Positions 33,151 through 42,280 are shown, counted from the stretch's first letter. The stretch: DNA of 64,000 bases from Bradyrhizobium sp. SRS-191 (GCF_024586915.1 NZ_JANBVS010000011.1:62001-126000); one strand, 5' to 3'. The notes: generated by a model not told the origin, from the letters alone. Translations and numbers: made by a program.

Positions 33151-34185
33151 ATGACGAAATACAAGCTCGAGTACATCTGGCTCGACGGCTACAAGCCGGT
33201 GCCGAATTTGCGCGGCAAGACACAGATCAAGGAATTTTCCTCTTTCCCGACCCTGGAACAGCTGCCTCTTTGGGGCTTCGACGGCTCGTCGACGATGCAG
33301 GCCGAAGGCCATAGCTCCGACTGCGTGCTGAAGCCGGTCGCCGTGTATCCCGACGCTGGCCGTACCAACGGCGTGCTGGTGATGTGCGAAGTCATGATGC
33401 CGGACGGCAAGACCCCGCATCCGTCGAACGCCCGCGCGACCATCCTGGACGATCCGGACGCGTGGTTCGGCTTCGAGCAGGAGTACTTCTTCTACAAGGA
33501 CGGCCGTCCGCTCGGCTTCCCCGAGTACGGCTATCCGGCTCCGCAGGGCCCGTACTACACCGGCGTCGGCTTCAAGAACGTCGGCGACGTCGCCCGCAAG
33601 ATCGTCGAGGAGCATCTCGACCTCTGCCTCGCGGCCGGCATCAACCACGAAGGCATCAACGCCGAGGTGGCGAAGGGCCAGTGGGAATTCCAGGTGTTCG
33701 GCAAGGGCTCGCGTACGGCCGCCGACCAGATGTGGATGGCCCGCTACCTGATGCTGCGTCTGACCGAGAAGTACGGCATCGACATCGAGTTCCACTGCAA
33801 GCCGCTCGGCGACACCGACTGGAACGGCTCGGGCATGCACTGCAACTTCTCGACCAAGCACATGCGCGAAGTCGGCGGCAAGGAGTACTTCGAGAAGCTG
33901 ATGGACGCCTTCAAGGAAGCCCGCGCCGACCACATCGCTGTGTACGGCCCGGACAACCACATGCGCCTGACCGGCAAGCACGAGACCGCCTCGATCGACA
34001 CCTTCAGCTGGGGTGTGGCCGACCGTGGCGCCTCGATCCGCGTGCCGCATTCGTTCGTGAACAACGCCTATAAGGGCTATCTGGAAGACCGCCGTCCGAA
34101 CTCGCAGGGCGACCCCTACCAGATCGCGTCTCAGGTCCTGAAGACGATCGCGATGGTTCCGACCGGCGCGAAAGCCGCGGCCTAA
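33151..34185 (+). CDS. glnII: Glutamine synthetase II (eukaryotic type)
   Basis: A 344-residue GSII, full length, from the ATG at 33151 after AGAGAGG. Recognisable parts are YIWLDGYKPVPNLRGKT at the start, PLWGFDGSSTMQA, the active-site WFGFEQEYFFY, GINHEGINAEV, GQWEFQVF, GSGMHCNFSTK, and ASIRVPHSFV near the end. It joins ammonia to glutamate with ATP in the cytosol. GSII lacks the adenylylation control of GlnA and is regulated at transcription, consistent with the sigma-54 promoter and NtrC-like site upstream and with divergent gstI. Confidence 0.97.
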   Translation: MTKYKLEYIWLDGYKPVPNLRGKTQIKEFSSFPTLEQLPLWGFDGSSTMQAEGHSSDCVLKPVAVYPDAGRTNGVLVMCEVMMPDGKTPHPSNARATILDDPDAWFGFEQEYFFYKDGRPLGFPEYGYPAPQGPYYTGVGFKNVGDVARKIVEEHLDLCLAAGINHEGINAEVAKGQWEFQVFGKGSRTAADQMWMARYLMLRLTEKYGIDIEFHCKPLGDTDWNGSGMHCNFSTKHMREVGGKEYFEKLMDAFKEARADHIAVYGPDNHMRLTGKHETASIDTFSWGVADRGASIRVPHSFVNNAYKGYLEDRRPNSQGDPYQIASQVLKTIAMVPTGAKAAA

Positions 34186-34223
34186 GACGCCGAACATCAT
34201 ACCCCGGGGCAGGGGCTGACATG

Positions 34224-34257
34224 ATGATCCGCCGGAGCAGCCGCTCCGGCGGATCAT
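34224..34257. terminator. Hairpin after glnII
   Basis: ATGATCCGCCGGAGC-AGCC-GCTCCGGCGGATCAT forms a perfect 15-bp stem 38 bp after the glnII stop. The 3' side is only moderately T-rich, but the hairpin is very stable and well placed. Confidence 0.7.
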
Positions 34258-34389
34258 TCGTTGGTGGCGGCAAATCGCCGACAGCGAGCTCCGCCGATCC
34301 GTCTTGATCAATCGCAAGTCTGGCCCGCGACGGCGGCGGTATGTGTCTCCTGGACGGCGGAGACGCGAATCTGGGAAGCGGAGTGTCGA

Positions 34390-34842
34390 ATGAGCTATCG
34401 GAAATGGGTGGTTGGCGTCGCGCTCGCCGGCACGGCGATCGCGCTGGCCGTGGCACCGTCCAATGCGGACCAATATCTGCCGCGGCTCGGCGACATCATG
34501 AACCTGGTGCAGGTCAGGCACGCCAAGCTGTGGTTCGCCGGACAGGCCAAGAACTGGGACCTCGCCGCCTATGAGCTGGCGCAGCTCAAGCAGAGCCTCG
34601 CCGATGCCGCCGGCTTCTATTCGGGGCTGCCGGTGGACAACGTGACCACCTTGAGCCAGCCGATCCAATCGATCTCCGACGCGATCACGGCCAAGGACGG
34701 CAAGCGCTTCGCCTCCGCCGTGACCGAGCTGACCTCGGGCTGCAATGCGTGCCACGCCACCATGGAGCGCGGTTACGTCGCCATCCGAATCCCGACCGAA
34801 AAGCCGTTCGGCAACCAGGATTTCCGGCCCCAGGGCCGCTAA
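34390..34842 (+). CDS. Exported c-type cytochrome, cytochrome c-prime-like
   Basis: A 150-residue protein with a signal peptide (about 1-26, ending SNA). The mature part is predicted all-helical and contains a single haem-binding CxxCH near the C-terminus (TSGCNACHATMERGYVAI, about 120-125). A long helical region before a C-terminal CxxCH is the layout of class II cytochromes c-prime. The axial ligand is not clear. It probably binds haem in the periplasm for electron transfer or gas binding. It sits alone between glnII and the ABC-F gene. Confidence 0.7.
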   Translation: MSYRKWVVGVALAGTAIALAVAPSNADQYLPRLGDIMNLVQVRHAKLWFAGQAKNWDLAAYELAQLKQSLADAAGFYSGLPVDNVTTLSQPIQSISDAITAKDGKRFASAVTELTSGCNACHATMERGYVAIRIPTEKPFGNQDFRPQGR

Positions 34843-34843
34843 A

Positions 34844-34867
34844 AAGGCCGCTGACAAGGCCGCTGAC
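34844..34867. repeat. 12-bp tandem duplication
   Basis: AAGGCCGCTGAC occurs twice in tandem immediately after the cytochrome stop codon. Probably a slippage product. Confidence 0.85.
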
Positions 34868-34968
34868 GGGGCTCGTTGGGGGCGCGAGTTGCGGTGCAAA
34901 ATTGCGCCTTCCACCGGGGGCGCGCATCGACTAAGAGCGGCGGCAACCCGTCCACCGTCTGAGCCCTC

Positions 34969-36591
34969 ATGATCCGCCTCGACAACATCAGCAAGCAAGT
35001 CGGCCACCAGATCCTGTTCATCGAAGCCTCCGCGGCCCTCCAGCGCGGCGAGAAGATCGGGCTGGTCGGCCCGAACGGCGCCGGCAAGTCGACCCTGTTC
35101 CGCATGATCTCCGGCCGCGACCAGCCGGATGAGGGCCAGGTGTCGACCGATCGCGGTGTCTCGATCGGCTATTTCAACCAGGACGTCGGCGAGATGTCGG
35201 GCCGCAGCGCCGTCGCCGAGGTCATGGATGGGGCAGGGCCGGTGTCGTCGGTCGCCGCCGAGCTCAAGGAGCTCGAGGCCGCGATGGCCGATCCGGATCG
35301 CGCCGACGAGATGGACGACATCATCGCGCGCTACGGCGAGGTGCTGGCGCGGTTCGAGGAGCTCGACGGCTATGCGCTCGACAGCCGCGCCCGCGAGGCA
35401 TTGGCCGGCCTCGGCTTCTCCGAGGAGATGATGGACAAGGACGTCGGCCTGCTCTCCGGCGGCTGGAAGATGCGCGTCGCGCTGGCCCGCATCCTCTTGA
35501 TGCGTCCCGACGTGATGCTGCTCGACGAGCCGTCGAACCATCTCGACCTCGAAAGCCTGATCTGGCTGGAGCACTTCCTGAAAGGTTACGAAGGCGCGCT
35601 CTTGATGACCTCGCACGACCGGGAGTTCATCAACCGCATCATCAACAAGGTCATCGAGATCGACGCCGGCCAGCTCACGACCTATTCCGGCGACTATGAT
35701 TTCTACGAGCAGCAGCGGGCGCTGAACGAGAAGCAGCAGCAGGCGCAGTATGAGCGTCAGCAGGCGATGCTCGCCAAGGAGATCAAGTTCATCGAGCGCT
35801 TCAAGGCGCGCGCGTCGCATGCGGCGCAGGTGCAGAGCCGGGTCAAGAAGCTCGACAAGATCGAGCGCGTCGAGCCGCCCAAGCGCCGCCAGACCGTGGC
35901 GTTCGACTTCCTGCCGGCGCCGCGCTCGGGCGAGGATGTGGTGGCGCTGAAGAAGGTGTCTAAGAGCTATGGCAGCCGCCGTATCTATGACGGCTTGGAT
36001 TTCACGATCCGGCGCCGCGAACGCTGGTGCGTGATGGGCGTCAACGGTGCCGGCAAGTCGACCTTGTTGAAGCTCATCGCGGGCACGGCCGAGCCGGATG
36101 ACGGCTCGGTGGCGATCGGCGGCAGCGTCAAGATGGGCTACTTCGCACAGCATGCGATGGACCTCTTGGACGGCGAAGACACCGTGTTCGAGTCGCTCGA
36201 GCATTCGTTCCCGCAGGCCGGCCAAGGCTCGCTGCGCGCGCTCGCCGGCTGCTTCGGCTTCTCCGGTGACGATGTCGAGAAGCGCTGCCGGGTGCTGTCG
36301 GGCGGCGAGAAGGCCCGGCTGGTGATGGCCAAGATGCTCTATGATCCGCCGAACTTCCTGGTGCTGGACGAGCCGACCAACCATCTGGACATGGCGACCA
36401 AGGAGATGCTGATCGCAGCGCTCTCGAATTTCGAGGGCACCATGCTGTTCGTCTCGCATGATCGCCACTTCCTCGCCGCGCTGTCCAACCGCGTGCTGGA
36501 GCTGACGTCCGACGGGCTGCATCAATATGGCGGCGGCTATACCGAATACGTTGCCCGCAGCGGCCACGAGGCGCCGGGCCTGCGCAGCTGA
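34969..36591 (+). CDS. ABC-F family ATPase
   Basis: A 540-residue soluble protein with two ABC domains and no membrane helices. Domain 1 has Walker A (GPNGAGKSTLF), signature LSGGWKMRVALARIL and Walker B (VMLLDEPSNHLD). A charged linker at about 240-310 (KFIERFKARASHAAQVQSR) is the ribosome-contacting P-site tRNA interaction motif. Domain 2 has GVNGAGKSTLLK, LSGGEKARLVMAKML and FLVLDEPTNHLD. ABC-F proteins act on ribosomes as translation factors; the sequence is of the YbiT-like kind. It is monocistronic. Confidence 0.93.
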   Translation: MIRLDNISKQVGHQILFIEASAALQRGEKIGLVGPNGAGKSTLFRMISGRDQPDEGQVSTDRGVSIGYFNQDVGEMSGRSAVAEVMDGAGPVSSVAAELKELEAAMADPDRADEMDDIIARYGEVLARFEELDGYALDSRAREALAGLGFSEEMMDKDVGLLSGGWKMRVALARILLMRPDVMLLDEPSNHLDLESLIWLEHFLKGYEGALLMTSHDREFINRIINKVIEIDAGQLTTYSGDYDFYEQQRALNEKQQQAQYERQQAMLAKEIKFIERFKARASHAAQVQSRVKKLDKIERVEPPKRRQTVAFDFLPAPRSGEDVVALKKVSKSYGSRRIYDGLDFTIRRRERWCVMGVNGAGKSTLLKLIAGTAEPDDGSVAIGGSVKMGYFAQHAMDLLDGEDTVFESLEHSFPQAGQGSLRALAGCFGFSGDDVEKRCRVLSGGEKARLVMAKMLYDPPNFLVLDEPTNHLDMATKEMLIAALSNFEGTMLFVSHDRHFLAALSNRVLELTSDGLHQYGGGYTEYVARSGHEAPGLRS

Positions 36592-36603
36592 TCGTTCGTC
36601 CCG

Positions 36604-37491
36604 TCATTGTTTCAGCCATTCGAACGCAAGCGGAGCGGCACGCCGGAGCGTGTCGTCCATCGCCGGGCCATTGCCGGCGATCGACTGCCGGCTGGCGGCC
36701 GGTTCGTCGAAGCCGTGGGTTGCGCCGGGATAGACCGTGACATCAACCGCCGTGCCGGCTTGCAGCGACCGATCGGCCATCGCGCTGCAGAGCGCTGGTG
36801 ACACCTCTTCATCGTCGGCAGCGAGGAACAGCTGGATGGGAACGCGCGACTGGAGCGTCGGGCCGAGCAGCGATCTGTCGCCGCAGCCGGAATAGAACAC
36901 CAGCGCGCCGCGAAAGCGTCCTGACTGCATGCCCTGGCGAAACAGCACGTTCAGTGTCGTGCTGCCGCCGTTCGACCAGCCCTGCAGCAGGATGCGGCTC
37001 GGCGTGATGTCGCTGCGCTGGCGCAGATAGACCAGCGCGCCCTCGGCGTCGAGCGGCCGCACGGTGCGTTCATTGACGTCGTCGCGGTCGGGATCGTCGT
37101 GGGTCTGACGGCCGAAGCCGTGCGCCTTGCCGCGAGAGCCGAAACTGTCGGGCAGCAACGCGACGTACCCACGCTCCGCCCAGTAGCTGCCCCACATCAT
37201 GTGCCGCTTCGACAGCGAGCCGGCGTTGCAGGGCGAAGCCGGTGCCGTGCGTGAAACAAGCGTGCAATCCGCGTTGACGTTCGACGAGTAAGGACCGCCG
37301 CGTCCGTGCAGCATGACGATCGCGGGGAAGGGGCCCTTGCCGGTCGGCTTGAACAGATACGCCGTCAGCTCCGTGCCGTCGCCGCCTGCAAAGTAGACCG
37401 TCTCCGGCGGCGCGGCGAATACCGGTCGCGATATCAGCAGGCCCAGCAGGCTCAGTCCTGCAACAGCCGCATGCCGCCGGAGCGCGATCAT
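36604..37491 (-). CDS. Exported dienelactone hydrolase-like alpha/beta hydrolase
   Basis: A 295-residue protein with a signal peptide (about 1-27, ending VFA). The alpha/beta fold is clear: AIVMLHGRGG (oxyanion loop), nucleophile elbow LQGWSNGGS with the catalytic Ser, a DD pair near LFLAADDEEVS for the acid, and the His in PGATHGFDE. The Ser nucleophile and export distinguish it from cytosolic Cys-type dienelactone hydrolases. It probably cleaves an ester in the periplasm. AGAGGTCACCG precedes the ATG. The histidine kinase gene ends 19 bp upstream on the same strand. Confidence 0.87.
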   Translation of the reverse strand: MIALRRHAAVAGLSLLGLLISRPVFAAPPETVYFAGGDGTELTAYLFKPTGKGPFPAIVMLHGRGGPYSSNVNADCTLVSRTAPASPCNAGSLSKRHMMWGSYWAERGYVALLPDSFGSRGKAHGFGRQTHDDPDRDDVNERTVRPLDAEGALVYLRQRSDITPSRILLQGWSNGGSTTLNVLFRQGMQSGRFRGALVFYSGCGDRSLLGPTLQSRVPIQLFLAADDEEVSPALCSAMADRSLQAGTAVDVTVYPGATHGFDEPAASRQSIAGNGPAMDDTLRRAAPLAFEWLKQ

Positions 37492-37510
37492 CGGTGACCT
37501 CTGTCCATGC

Positions 37511-39607
37511 TCAACTCTCGATCATCTCCCTGACCCGGCCGGCAAGCGCTTCGACGTCGAACGGTTTGGTCAGCACCTGCATCCCCGGCGCGAGCTGGCC
37601 GCTGTTGAGGATCGCGTTCTCGGCATAGCCGGTGATGAAAAGCACCTTGAGGTCGGTGCGCGTCGCCCGCGCAGCATCCGCGAGCTGACGGCCGTTCATG
37701 CCGCCGGGCAGGCCGACATCGGTGATCAGGAGATCAATGCGCGCATTGGACTGCAGGGCCGCGAGGCCGCTCGGGCCGTCCTTCGCTTCGATGACCGCAT
37801 AGCCGCGCTCGTCGAGCACCTCGATCACCAGCATGCGCACGGTCGGCTCGTCGTCGACGACGAGGATGGTCTGGCCGGTCCGCACTGACGTCGCAGCGCT
37901 GGCTTGGGCGGGATCGGCGGCCTCGGCTTCGCCGACATAATGGCGCGGGAAGTAAAGACACATCGTGGTGCCCTGGCCGAGTTCGGAATAGATCCGCACC
38001 TGCCCGCCGGACTGCCGCGCAAAACCATAGACCATCGACAGGCCGAGGCCAGTGCCCTGGCCGATCGGCTTGGTCGTGAAGAACGGATCGAAGGCGTGCT
38101 CGATGACATCAGGCGTCATGCCCGTGCCGGTATCGGTGACGCACAGCGAAATGTACTGGCCTGGCGACAGGTCGCGCTCGCGCGCGGCGCGGTCGTCCAG
38201 CCATTTGTTCGCCGTCTCGATCGTGATGCGGCCGCCTTCGGGCATCGCATCCCGCGCATTGATGCAGAGGTTGAGTAGGGCGCTTTCGAGCTGCGAGGAG
38301 TCGATCAGCGCCGGCCACAGGCCGCCGGCGGTCACCACCTCCAGATGGATCTGCGGGCCGACCGTGCGGCGCACCAGCTCCTCCATGCCCATCACGAGAC
38401 GGTTGACGTCGGTCGGCTTGGGATCGAGCGTCTGGCGGCGCGAGAAGGCGAGCAGGCGGTGGGTCAGCGCGGCGGCGCGCTTCGAGGCGCCCTGGGCGGC
38501 CGCGACGTAGCGGTCGACCTCGGCGAAGCGGCCCTGGCGCATGCGGGTCTGCAGCATCTCCAGCGAGCCCATGATGCCGGTCAGCAGATTGTTGAAATCG
38601 TGCGCGATGCCGCCGGTGAGCTGGCCCACGGCCTCCATCTTCTGCGACTGGCGCAGCGCTTCCTCGGCCTCGCGCAGCCGCTCCTGCTGGCGCAGCCGGT
38701 CGGTGACGTCATAAGCGAACTGATAGGCGCCGATCTGCTCGCCGCCGGCGTCGCGCAGCACGGAGAATCGCAACTCATAGAAGCGGCGGTCGCGACCGGC
38801 CACGCCGAACTCGCCGACCTCGACGAACTCCTCGCCTTGAAGCGCGCGCGCCCACACGGCGCGAACGGCCGACTGGTGCTCCGGAAGATCGCGGAACAGC
38901 TCCAGCAGGTCGTCGCCGACCTTGGGGTGTACGCCGAAGATACGGCCGAACTCCTGCACGGCGGCACCGTTGATGGCGATCAGGCGGAACCGCGTGTCGA
39001 CCACCTGCACGAAGGCGTTGGTGCCCTCGACGATGTCGGCGAGCAGCTTGCGCTCGGCCAGCGCGGCGACGACGCGAGCTTCCAGGGTATCGTTGATCTC
39101 CTGCAGCGCGACCTCGGCGCGCTTGCGCGCAGTGATGTCCTGGAACAGCACCGCGACCTGGCGACGCGTCGCCGGCTCGACCCGGAATGCCGCCAGCTCG
39201 AGATAGCGGCCGGTGGCGACCAGCTCGCGCTCGAAGCGGATCGGCTCGCCGGTCCGCAGCACGCCGCCATAGAGCTCGACCCAGCCGTCGGCCTCGGCGG
39301 GCACCATCTCGCGGACCTTCTGCCCAACCACGTTAGGGATGCCGGCATGCAGCGCATAGGCCGGGTTGGCCTCGACATGGACATAGTCGCTCAAGGGGCC
39401 GTGCGGGCCGTCGAAGAACTCGATGATGCAGAAGCCTTCATCGATCGAGTTGAACAGCGTGCGGTAGCGCTCCTCGCTTTCGGCGAGCGCCGTCTCGGCT
39501 TCGGCGCGCTTGCCGGCGTCGGCTGCGAACAGCGCCTTGAGGCGGGCATTCTCGGATTCAAGCTCCAGCAGGCGCTGGCTGAGCGCGTCGGCCTCCACGG
39601 AACTCAC
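37511..39607 (-). CDS. PAS-domain hybrid histidine kinase with receiver domain
   Basis: The start is placed at the GTG complementary to 39605-39607; the open frame extends to a TTG at 39700. About 698 residues: an N-terminal coiled coil (ALSQRLLELESENARLKAL), PAS at about 45-165, a second PAS at about 185-310, a dimerisation domain with the phosphorylated His in GGIAHDFNNLL, the ATPase part with GTGLGLSMVYG, and a receiver with the phospho-Asp in LLITDVGLPGG. No membrane helix, so it senses a cytosolic signal. No separate response regulator gene is adjacent. Confidence 0.92.
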   Translation of the reverse strand: MSSVEADALSQRLLELESENARLKALFAADAGKRAEAETALAESEERYRTLFNSIDEGFCIIEFFDGPHGPLSDYVHVEANPAYALHAGIPNVVGQKVREMVPAEADGWVELYGGVLRTGEPIRFERELVATGRYLELAAFRVEPATRRQVAVLFQDITARKRAEVALQEINDTLEARVVAALAERKLLADIVEGTNAFVQVVDTRFRLIAINGAAVQEFGRIFGVHPKVGDDLLELFRDLPEHQSAVRAVWARALQGEEFVEVGEFGVAGRDRRFYELRFSVLRDAGGEQIGAYQFAYDVTDRLRQQERLREAEEALRQSQKMEAVGQLTGGIAHDFNNLLTGIMGSLEMLQTRMRQGRFAEVDRYVAAAQGASKRAAALTHRLLAFSRRQTLDPKPTDVNRLVMGMEELVRRTVGPQIHLEVVTAGGLWPALIDSSQLESALLNLCINARDAMPEGGRITIETANKWLDDRAARERDLSPGQYISLCVTDTGTGMTPDVIEHAFDPFFTTKPIGQGTGLGLSMVYGFARQSGGQVRIYSELGQGTTMCLYFPRHYVGEAEAADPAQASAATSVRTGQTILVVDDEPTVRMLVIEVLDERGYAVIEAKDGPSGLAALQSNARIDLLITDVGLPGGMNGRQLADAARATRTDLKVLFITGYAENAILNSGQLAPGMQVLTKPFDVEALAGRVREMIES

Positions 39608-39749
39608 GCTGCACAGGCCTCGTTGGGCTTCGACGTCAGGATGTTGTGACAAGGCATGAGCAGCTCGATGTGGAGTTCGGCTGACAACATACCATGTCAA
39701 TGAAGCCTGCGGTACGCTCCCTCCGATGGAACTTGCGGAATGGTTGTCA

Positions 39750-39777
39750 AACGCCCCGCCGGCTTGGCGGCGGGGCG
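39750..39777 (-). terminator. Intrinsic terminator after PsiF-like gene
   Basis: ACGCCCCGCC and GGCGGGGCGT form a perfect 10-bp stem; on the minus strand TTTGACAA follows. It lies 20 bp beyond the stop of the PsiF-like gene. Confidence 0.75.
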
Positions 39778-39796
39778 TCGGTGCCGAACGAGTGGC

Positions 39797-40042
39797 TCAG
39801 CCGCCGGCCTCGCACTTCTTCATGAAGGAGGTCTTGGCGGCGCCGGCGAGCTTCTTGCCGTCGGAGCCGACGGCCTTCACCTCGCAAGTCTCGGCCATGC
39901 ACTTCTTCATGAACGAGGTCTTGGCGGCACCGGACAGCGCCTTGCCGTCCTTGCCGACAGCCTTGGTCTCGCAGCTGTCCTCGGCGAAGGCGGAGCCGGC
40001 GGCGAAGGTCGCGAGCGCGGCAATCAGGAAAAACTTCTTCAT
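39797..40042 (-). CDS. PsiF-repeat family small exported protein
   Basis: The ATG complementary to 40040-40042 opens with MKKFFLIAAL and a signal peptide ending AFAE, giving 81 residues. The mature part is two near-identical repeats, CETKAVGKDGKALSGAAKTSFMKKC and the same with CEVKAVGSDGKKL, each with a pair of cysteines. This is the PsiF repeat of phosphate-starvation-inducible proteins; function is unknown. The two repeats are also highly alike in DNA, showing a recent internal duplication. The downstream hairpin at 39750 ends the transcript. Confidence 0.82.
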   Translation of the reverse strand: MKKFFLIAALATFAAGSAFAEDSCETKAVGKDGKALSGAAKTSFMKKCMAETCEVKAVGSDGKKLAGAAKTSFMKKCEAGG

Positions 40043-40194
40043 GAGCGTGTCTCCTTGGGACAATCAATGCCGCGGATGGGAGCCGCAAATCTTGGCGCGA
40101 TCAAGTTTGCTGTTTCGGCTATCACCCGAAATCCGGCGCGATAGGGGTCTGCTCATCAGCATGCTACCGATGACGCTCGTATGACGGGGCAGGG

Positions 40195-40641
40195 CTACAC
40201 GCTCCCGCGTTGCAGAAAGGCCAGCGTCGCCGGATCGCGGTCGCCGTCGCAATATCGATCCAGCGCTGCGGCGAAGTCCGCGTTCGGATTGACGGAATCG
40301 AACAGCGTCGTGCAGGAGCGGAACTTGACGTCGTCAGGCGAGCCCAGGATCTGCCGAAGCGATTTGCCCGTCACCGCGAGCACGAGGCGGGTGCATTCGA
40401 CGAGGCGTGGCCCCAGCACCGGGTGAGCGAGATAAGCCTCGGCTTCGGCGCGCGAGCCGATGGCGTAGCGCTGCGCCATGGCTGAGCTGCCCAGCCCCGC
40501 AACCTGGGGAAAGACGAACCACATCCAGTGGCTTTGCTTCTGTCCGGCCGCAAGTTCGGCGGTCACGCGGGAATAAATCGAATTCTGTGCGTCGATAAAC
40601 CGGCTGAGGTCGCCAGAATTGGCATTCATCTTCGTCTCCAA
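40195..40641 (-). CDS. DUF1810 family protein
   Basis: A 148-residue soluble protein matching DUF1810: SRFIDAQNSIYSRVTAEL, then HWMWFVFPQVAGLGSSAMAQRYAI, EAEAYLAHPVLGPRLVECTRLVL, and LDRYCDGDRDPATLAFL at the end. Members are widespread and small, of calpastatin-like naming but unknown function. Two possible ATG starts (40641 and 40629) differ by four residues. It is monocistronic and divergent from the DUF2778 gene. Confidence 0.87.
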   Translation of the reverse strand: METKMNANSGDLSRFIDAQNSIYSRVTAELAAGQKQSHWMWFVFPQVAGLGSSAMAQRYAIGSRAEAEAYLAHPVLGPRLVECTRLVLAVTGKSLRQILGSPDDVKFRSCTTLFDSVNPNADFAAALDRYCDGDRDPATLAFLQRGSV

Positions 40642-40853
40642 CCCATTGAGCTATCTGTGTAATCGATAGATTGTCCGTGGCGGGCCACGCGCGTTTGCCG
40701 CCCGGCTCGACGGCTTGACCGGAGCAATCCGGGCTGGCGTTTGTCTAGATTATGCCGCACTCTTGCCATCCTATGTCATGACGGGTCGAATCGTACCCCT
40801 TGGGGTCGACACCTTCTGCGGGTGTTCGAAAAGGGGGGTATATCGGGGACGTG

Positions 40854-41888
40854 ATGGCTTCCAGTGAAGCAAGCGTAGACGTTCTGTTGTCGCAAAGCCG
40901 CTTCGGGCGCTCCGAAGCGATCGCCGTTGTGCTCGCCGCATTGGCGATCGCGGCGGGCGCCGCCGCTTGGGTCGACGCCAGCAGCGAACCGGCCCCTGTT
41001 GCGACGGCCGCGCTTCCCGCCGCACCGCCCATCACTTTCGAAACGCGCTTCGCGCCGGCGTCCGCGTCGGCCTCGGCCTATTCCGAGAAGGACGCAATCC
41101 GCGCGCTCGACCGTTTTGCCCTGCGCGGCATCGATCGTCAGCTGCTCGATGCGCGGGCCGCGCTGGTGAAGGGAATGGAATCCCGCGATCCGGCCGCGCG
41201 TGACCTCAACAACAGCGACTGGCGGCCGATGCTGACGGAGGGCAACACCGTCGCGATGCCTGCCCCCGGCGTGCCGCTGCCGCGCCCGCGTCCGTCGCTC
41301 GCGAACCTGCCGACCAGCCTGGTTTCGGCCAGCGCCACCGAGGCGGTGGGCCGCGTCGATGACCGCTCCATCCTGCAGAAGCTGTCGGATCTGCTGCCGA
41401 GCCCGACCAAGTTCGCCTCGCTCGGGCCCGACGCCGGCATCGTCCGCTCCGGCGTCGACCTCGCGGCGCTCGGCTATGACCGGACCGCCGTCTACGACAT
41501 CAAGGCCAAGATGGTCTATCTGCCCTCGGGCATCGGGCTCGAGGCGCATTCCGGCATGGGCAACCTGCGCGACGACCCCGAGCACGTCAATCAGCGCATG
41601 GTCGGGGCTACTCCGCCGGCCACCTATGACCTGAAGCCGCGGGAAAAGCCGTTTCACGGCGTCCGCGCCCTGCGCATGAACGTGGTCGAGGGCACGACCC
41701 TCGGCCGCAGCGGCTTGCTGACCCACCCTTATATGCTCGGCCCCGAGGGTGATTCGAACGGCTGCGTCTCGATCAAGAATTACGATCGCTTCCTGAAGGC
41801 GTATGATGACGGCGAGTTCAACCGACTCGTCGTCGTCATCGGGCTCGAGGCAGGCACCCCGACGCGGACCGCGCAAAAGACCGAGTGA
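40854..41888 (+). CDS. Membrane-anchored DUF2778 (Tlde1-type) L,D-transpeptidase-like protein
   Basis: A 344-residue protein with one N-terminal membrane helix (about 20-42). A long Ala/Pro-rich stalk leads to a DUF2778 domain at about 200-340: YLPSGIGLEAHSGMG, KPFHGVRALRMNVVEG, LGRSGLLTHPYMLGPEGDSNGCVSIKNYDRFL. The Cys in SNGCVS and upstream His match the catalytic pair of the L,D-transpeptidase-like fold also found in the Salmonella toxin Tlde1. It likely works on peptidoglycan in the periplasm. No immunity-like gene is adjacent, so a housekeeping wall role is more likely than a toxin role. Confidence 0.85.
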   Translation: MASSEASVDVLLSQSRFGRSEAIAVVLAALAIAAGAAAWVDASSEPAPVATAALPAAPPITFETRFAPASASASAYSEKDAIRALDRFALRGIDRQLLDARAALVKGMESRDPAARDLNNSDWRPMLTEGNTVAMPAPGVPLPRPRPSLANLPTSLVSASATEAVGRVDDRSILQKLSDLLPSPTKFASLGPDAGIVRSGVDLAALGYDRTAVYDIKAKMVYLPSGIGLEAHSGMGNLRDDPEHVNQRMVGATPPATYDLKPREKPFHGVRALRMNVVEGTTLGRSGLLTHPYMLGPEGDSNGCVSIKNYDRFLKAYDDGEFNRLVVVIGLEAGTPTRTAQKTE

Positions 41889-41951
41889 CGTTTTCCCGCT
41901 CGGCCCGTGCGCGACCTCGGCGATGCCAGTCGCATCTTCCGGAAGGTCTCC

Positions 41952-42209
41952 ATGATTGATCCCGCACATTCGGAAACGCGTCTGCGTACGACGTTCAACA
42001 TCAAGGTGAACGGCAAGCCGGTCGTGATTTCGACGGTCGGACAGGCGCATCAGTTCCTCACCAGCCTCAACGCCGTCGAATGGATGGAGTTCAAGTCGCT
42101 GCACGACGCCGCGATGTCGGCGCTGCAAGACGCGGCCGACAACGCCATCATGACGGTGCAGGCGACGAATGCTGTACGCACGCTGTTCGTGAGTGCGAAG
42201 CTGCTGTGA
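41952..42209 (+). CDS. DUF982 family protein
   Basis: The ATG at 41952 follows GGAAGGTCTCC and gives 85 residues, normal for DUF982. The pattern TTFNIKVNGKPVVISTVGQAHQFLTSL, then a helix (FKSLHDAAMSALQDAADN) and a second helix (VQATNAVRTLFVSA) fits this rhizobial family of small proteins with unknown function. It lies 63 bp after the DUF2778 gene on the same strand and could be co-transcribed. Confidence 0.8.
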   Translation: MIDPAHSETRLRTTFNIKVNGKPVVISTVGQAHQFLTSLNAVEWMEFKSLHDAAMSALQDAADNAIMTVQATNAVRTLFVSAKLL

Positions 42210-42280
42210 GAGACTTGGTCTGAGGCACCCGCAATGTAGGTCCGCGGCTCGTGTTGAACGTCCACTCGCTTCACCTTCGG

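Noticed and set aside
33148..36567. Minus-strand open frame of 1139 codons across glnII, cytochrome and ABC-F genes
   Set aside because: It is antisense to two unmistakable genes, and its product is His/Arg/Asp-rich with no domain. Long antisense frames are common in high-GC DNA.
40854..41888. Type VI secretion toxin (Tlde1) with immunity gene
   Set aside because: The DUF2778 domain matches, but the protein is membrane-anchored, no secretion genes are near, and the adjacent DUF982 gene is not an immunity protein.
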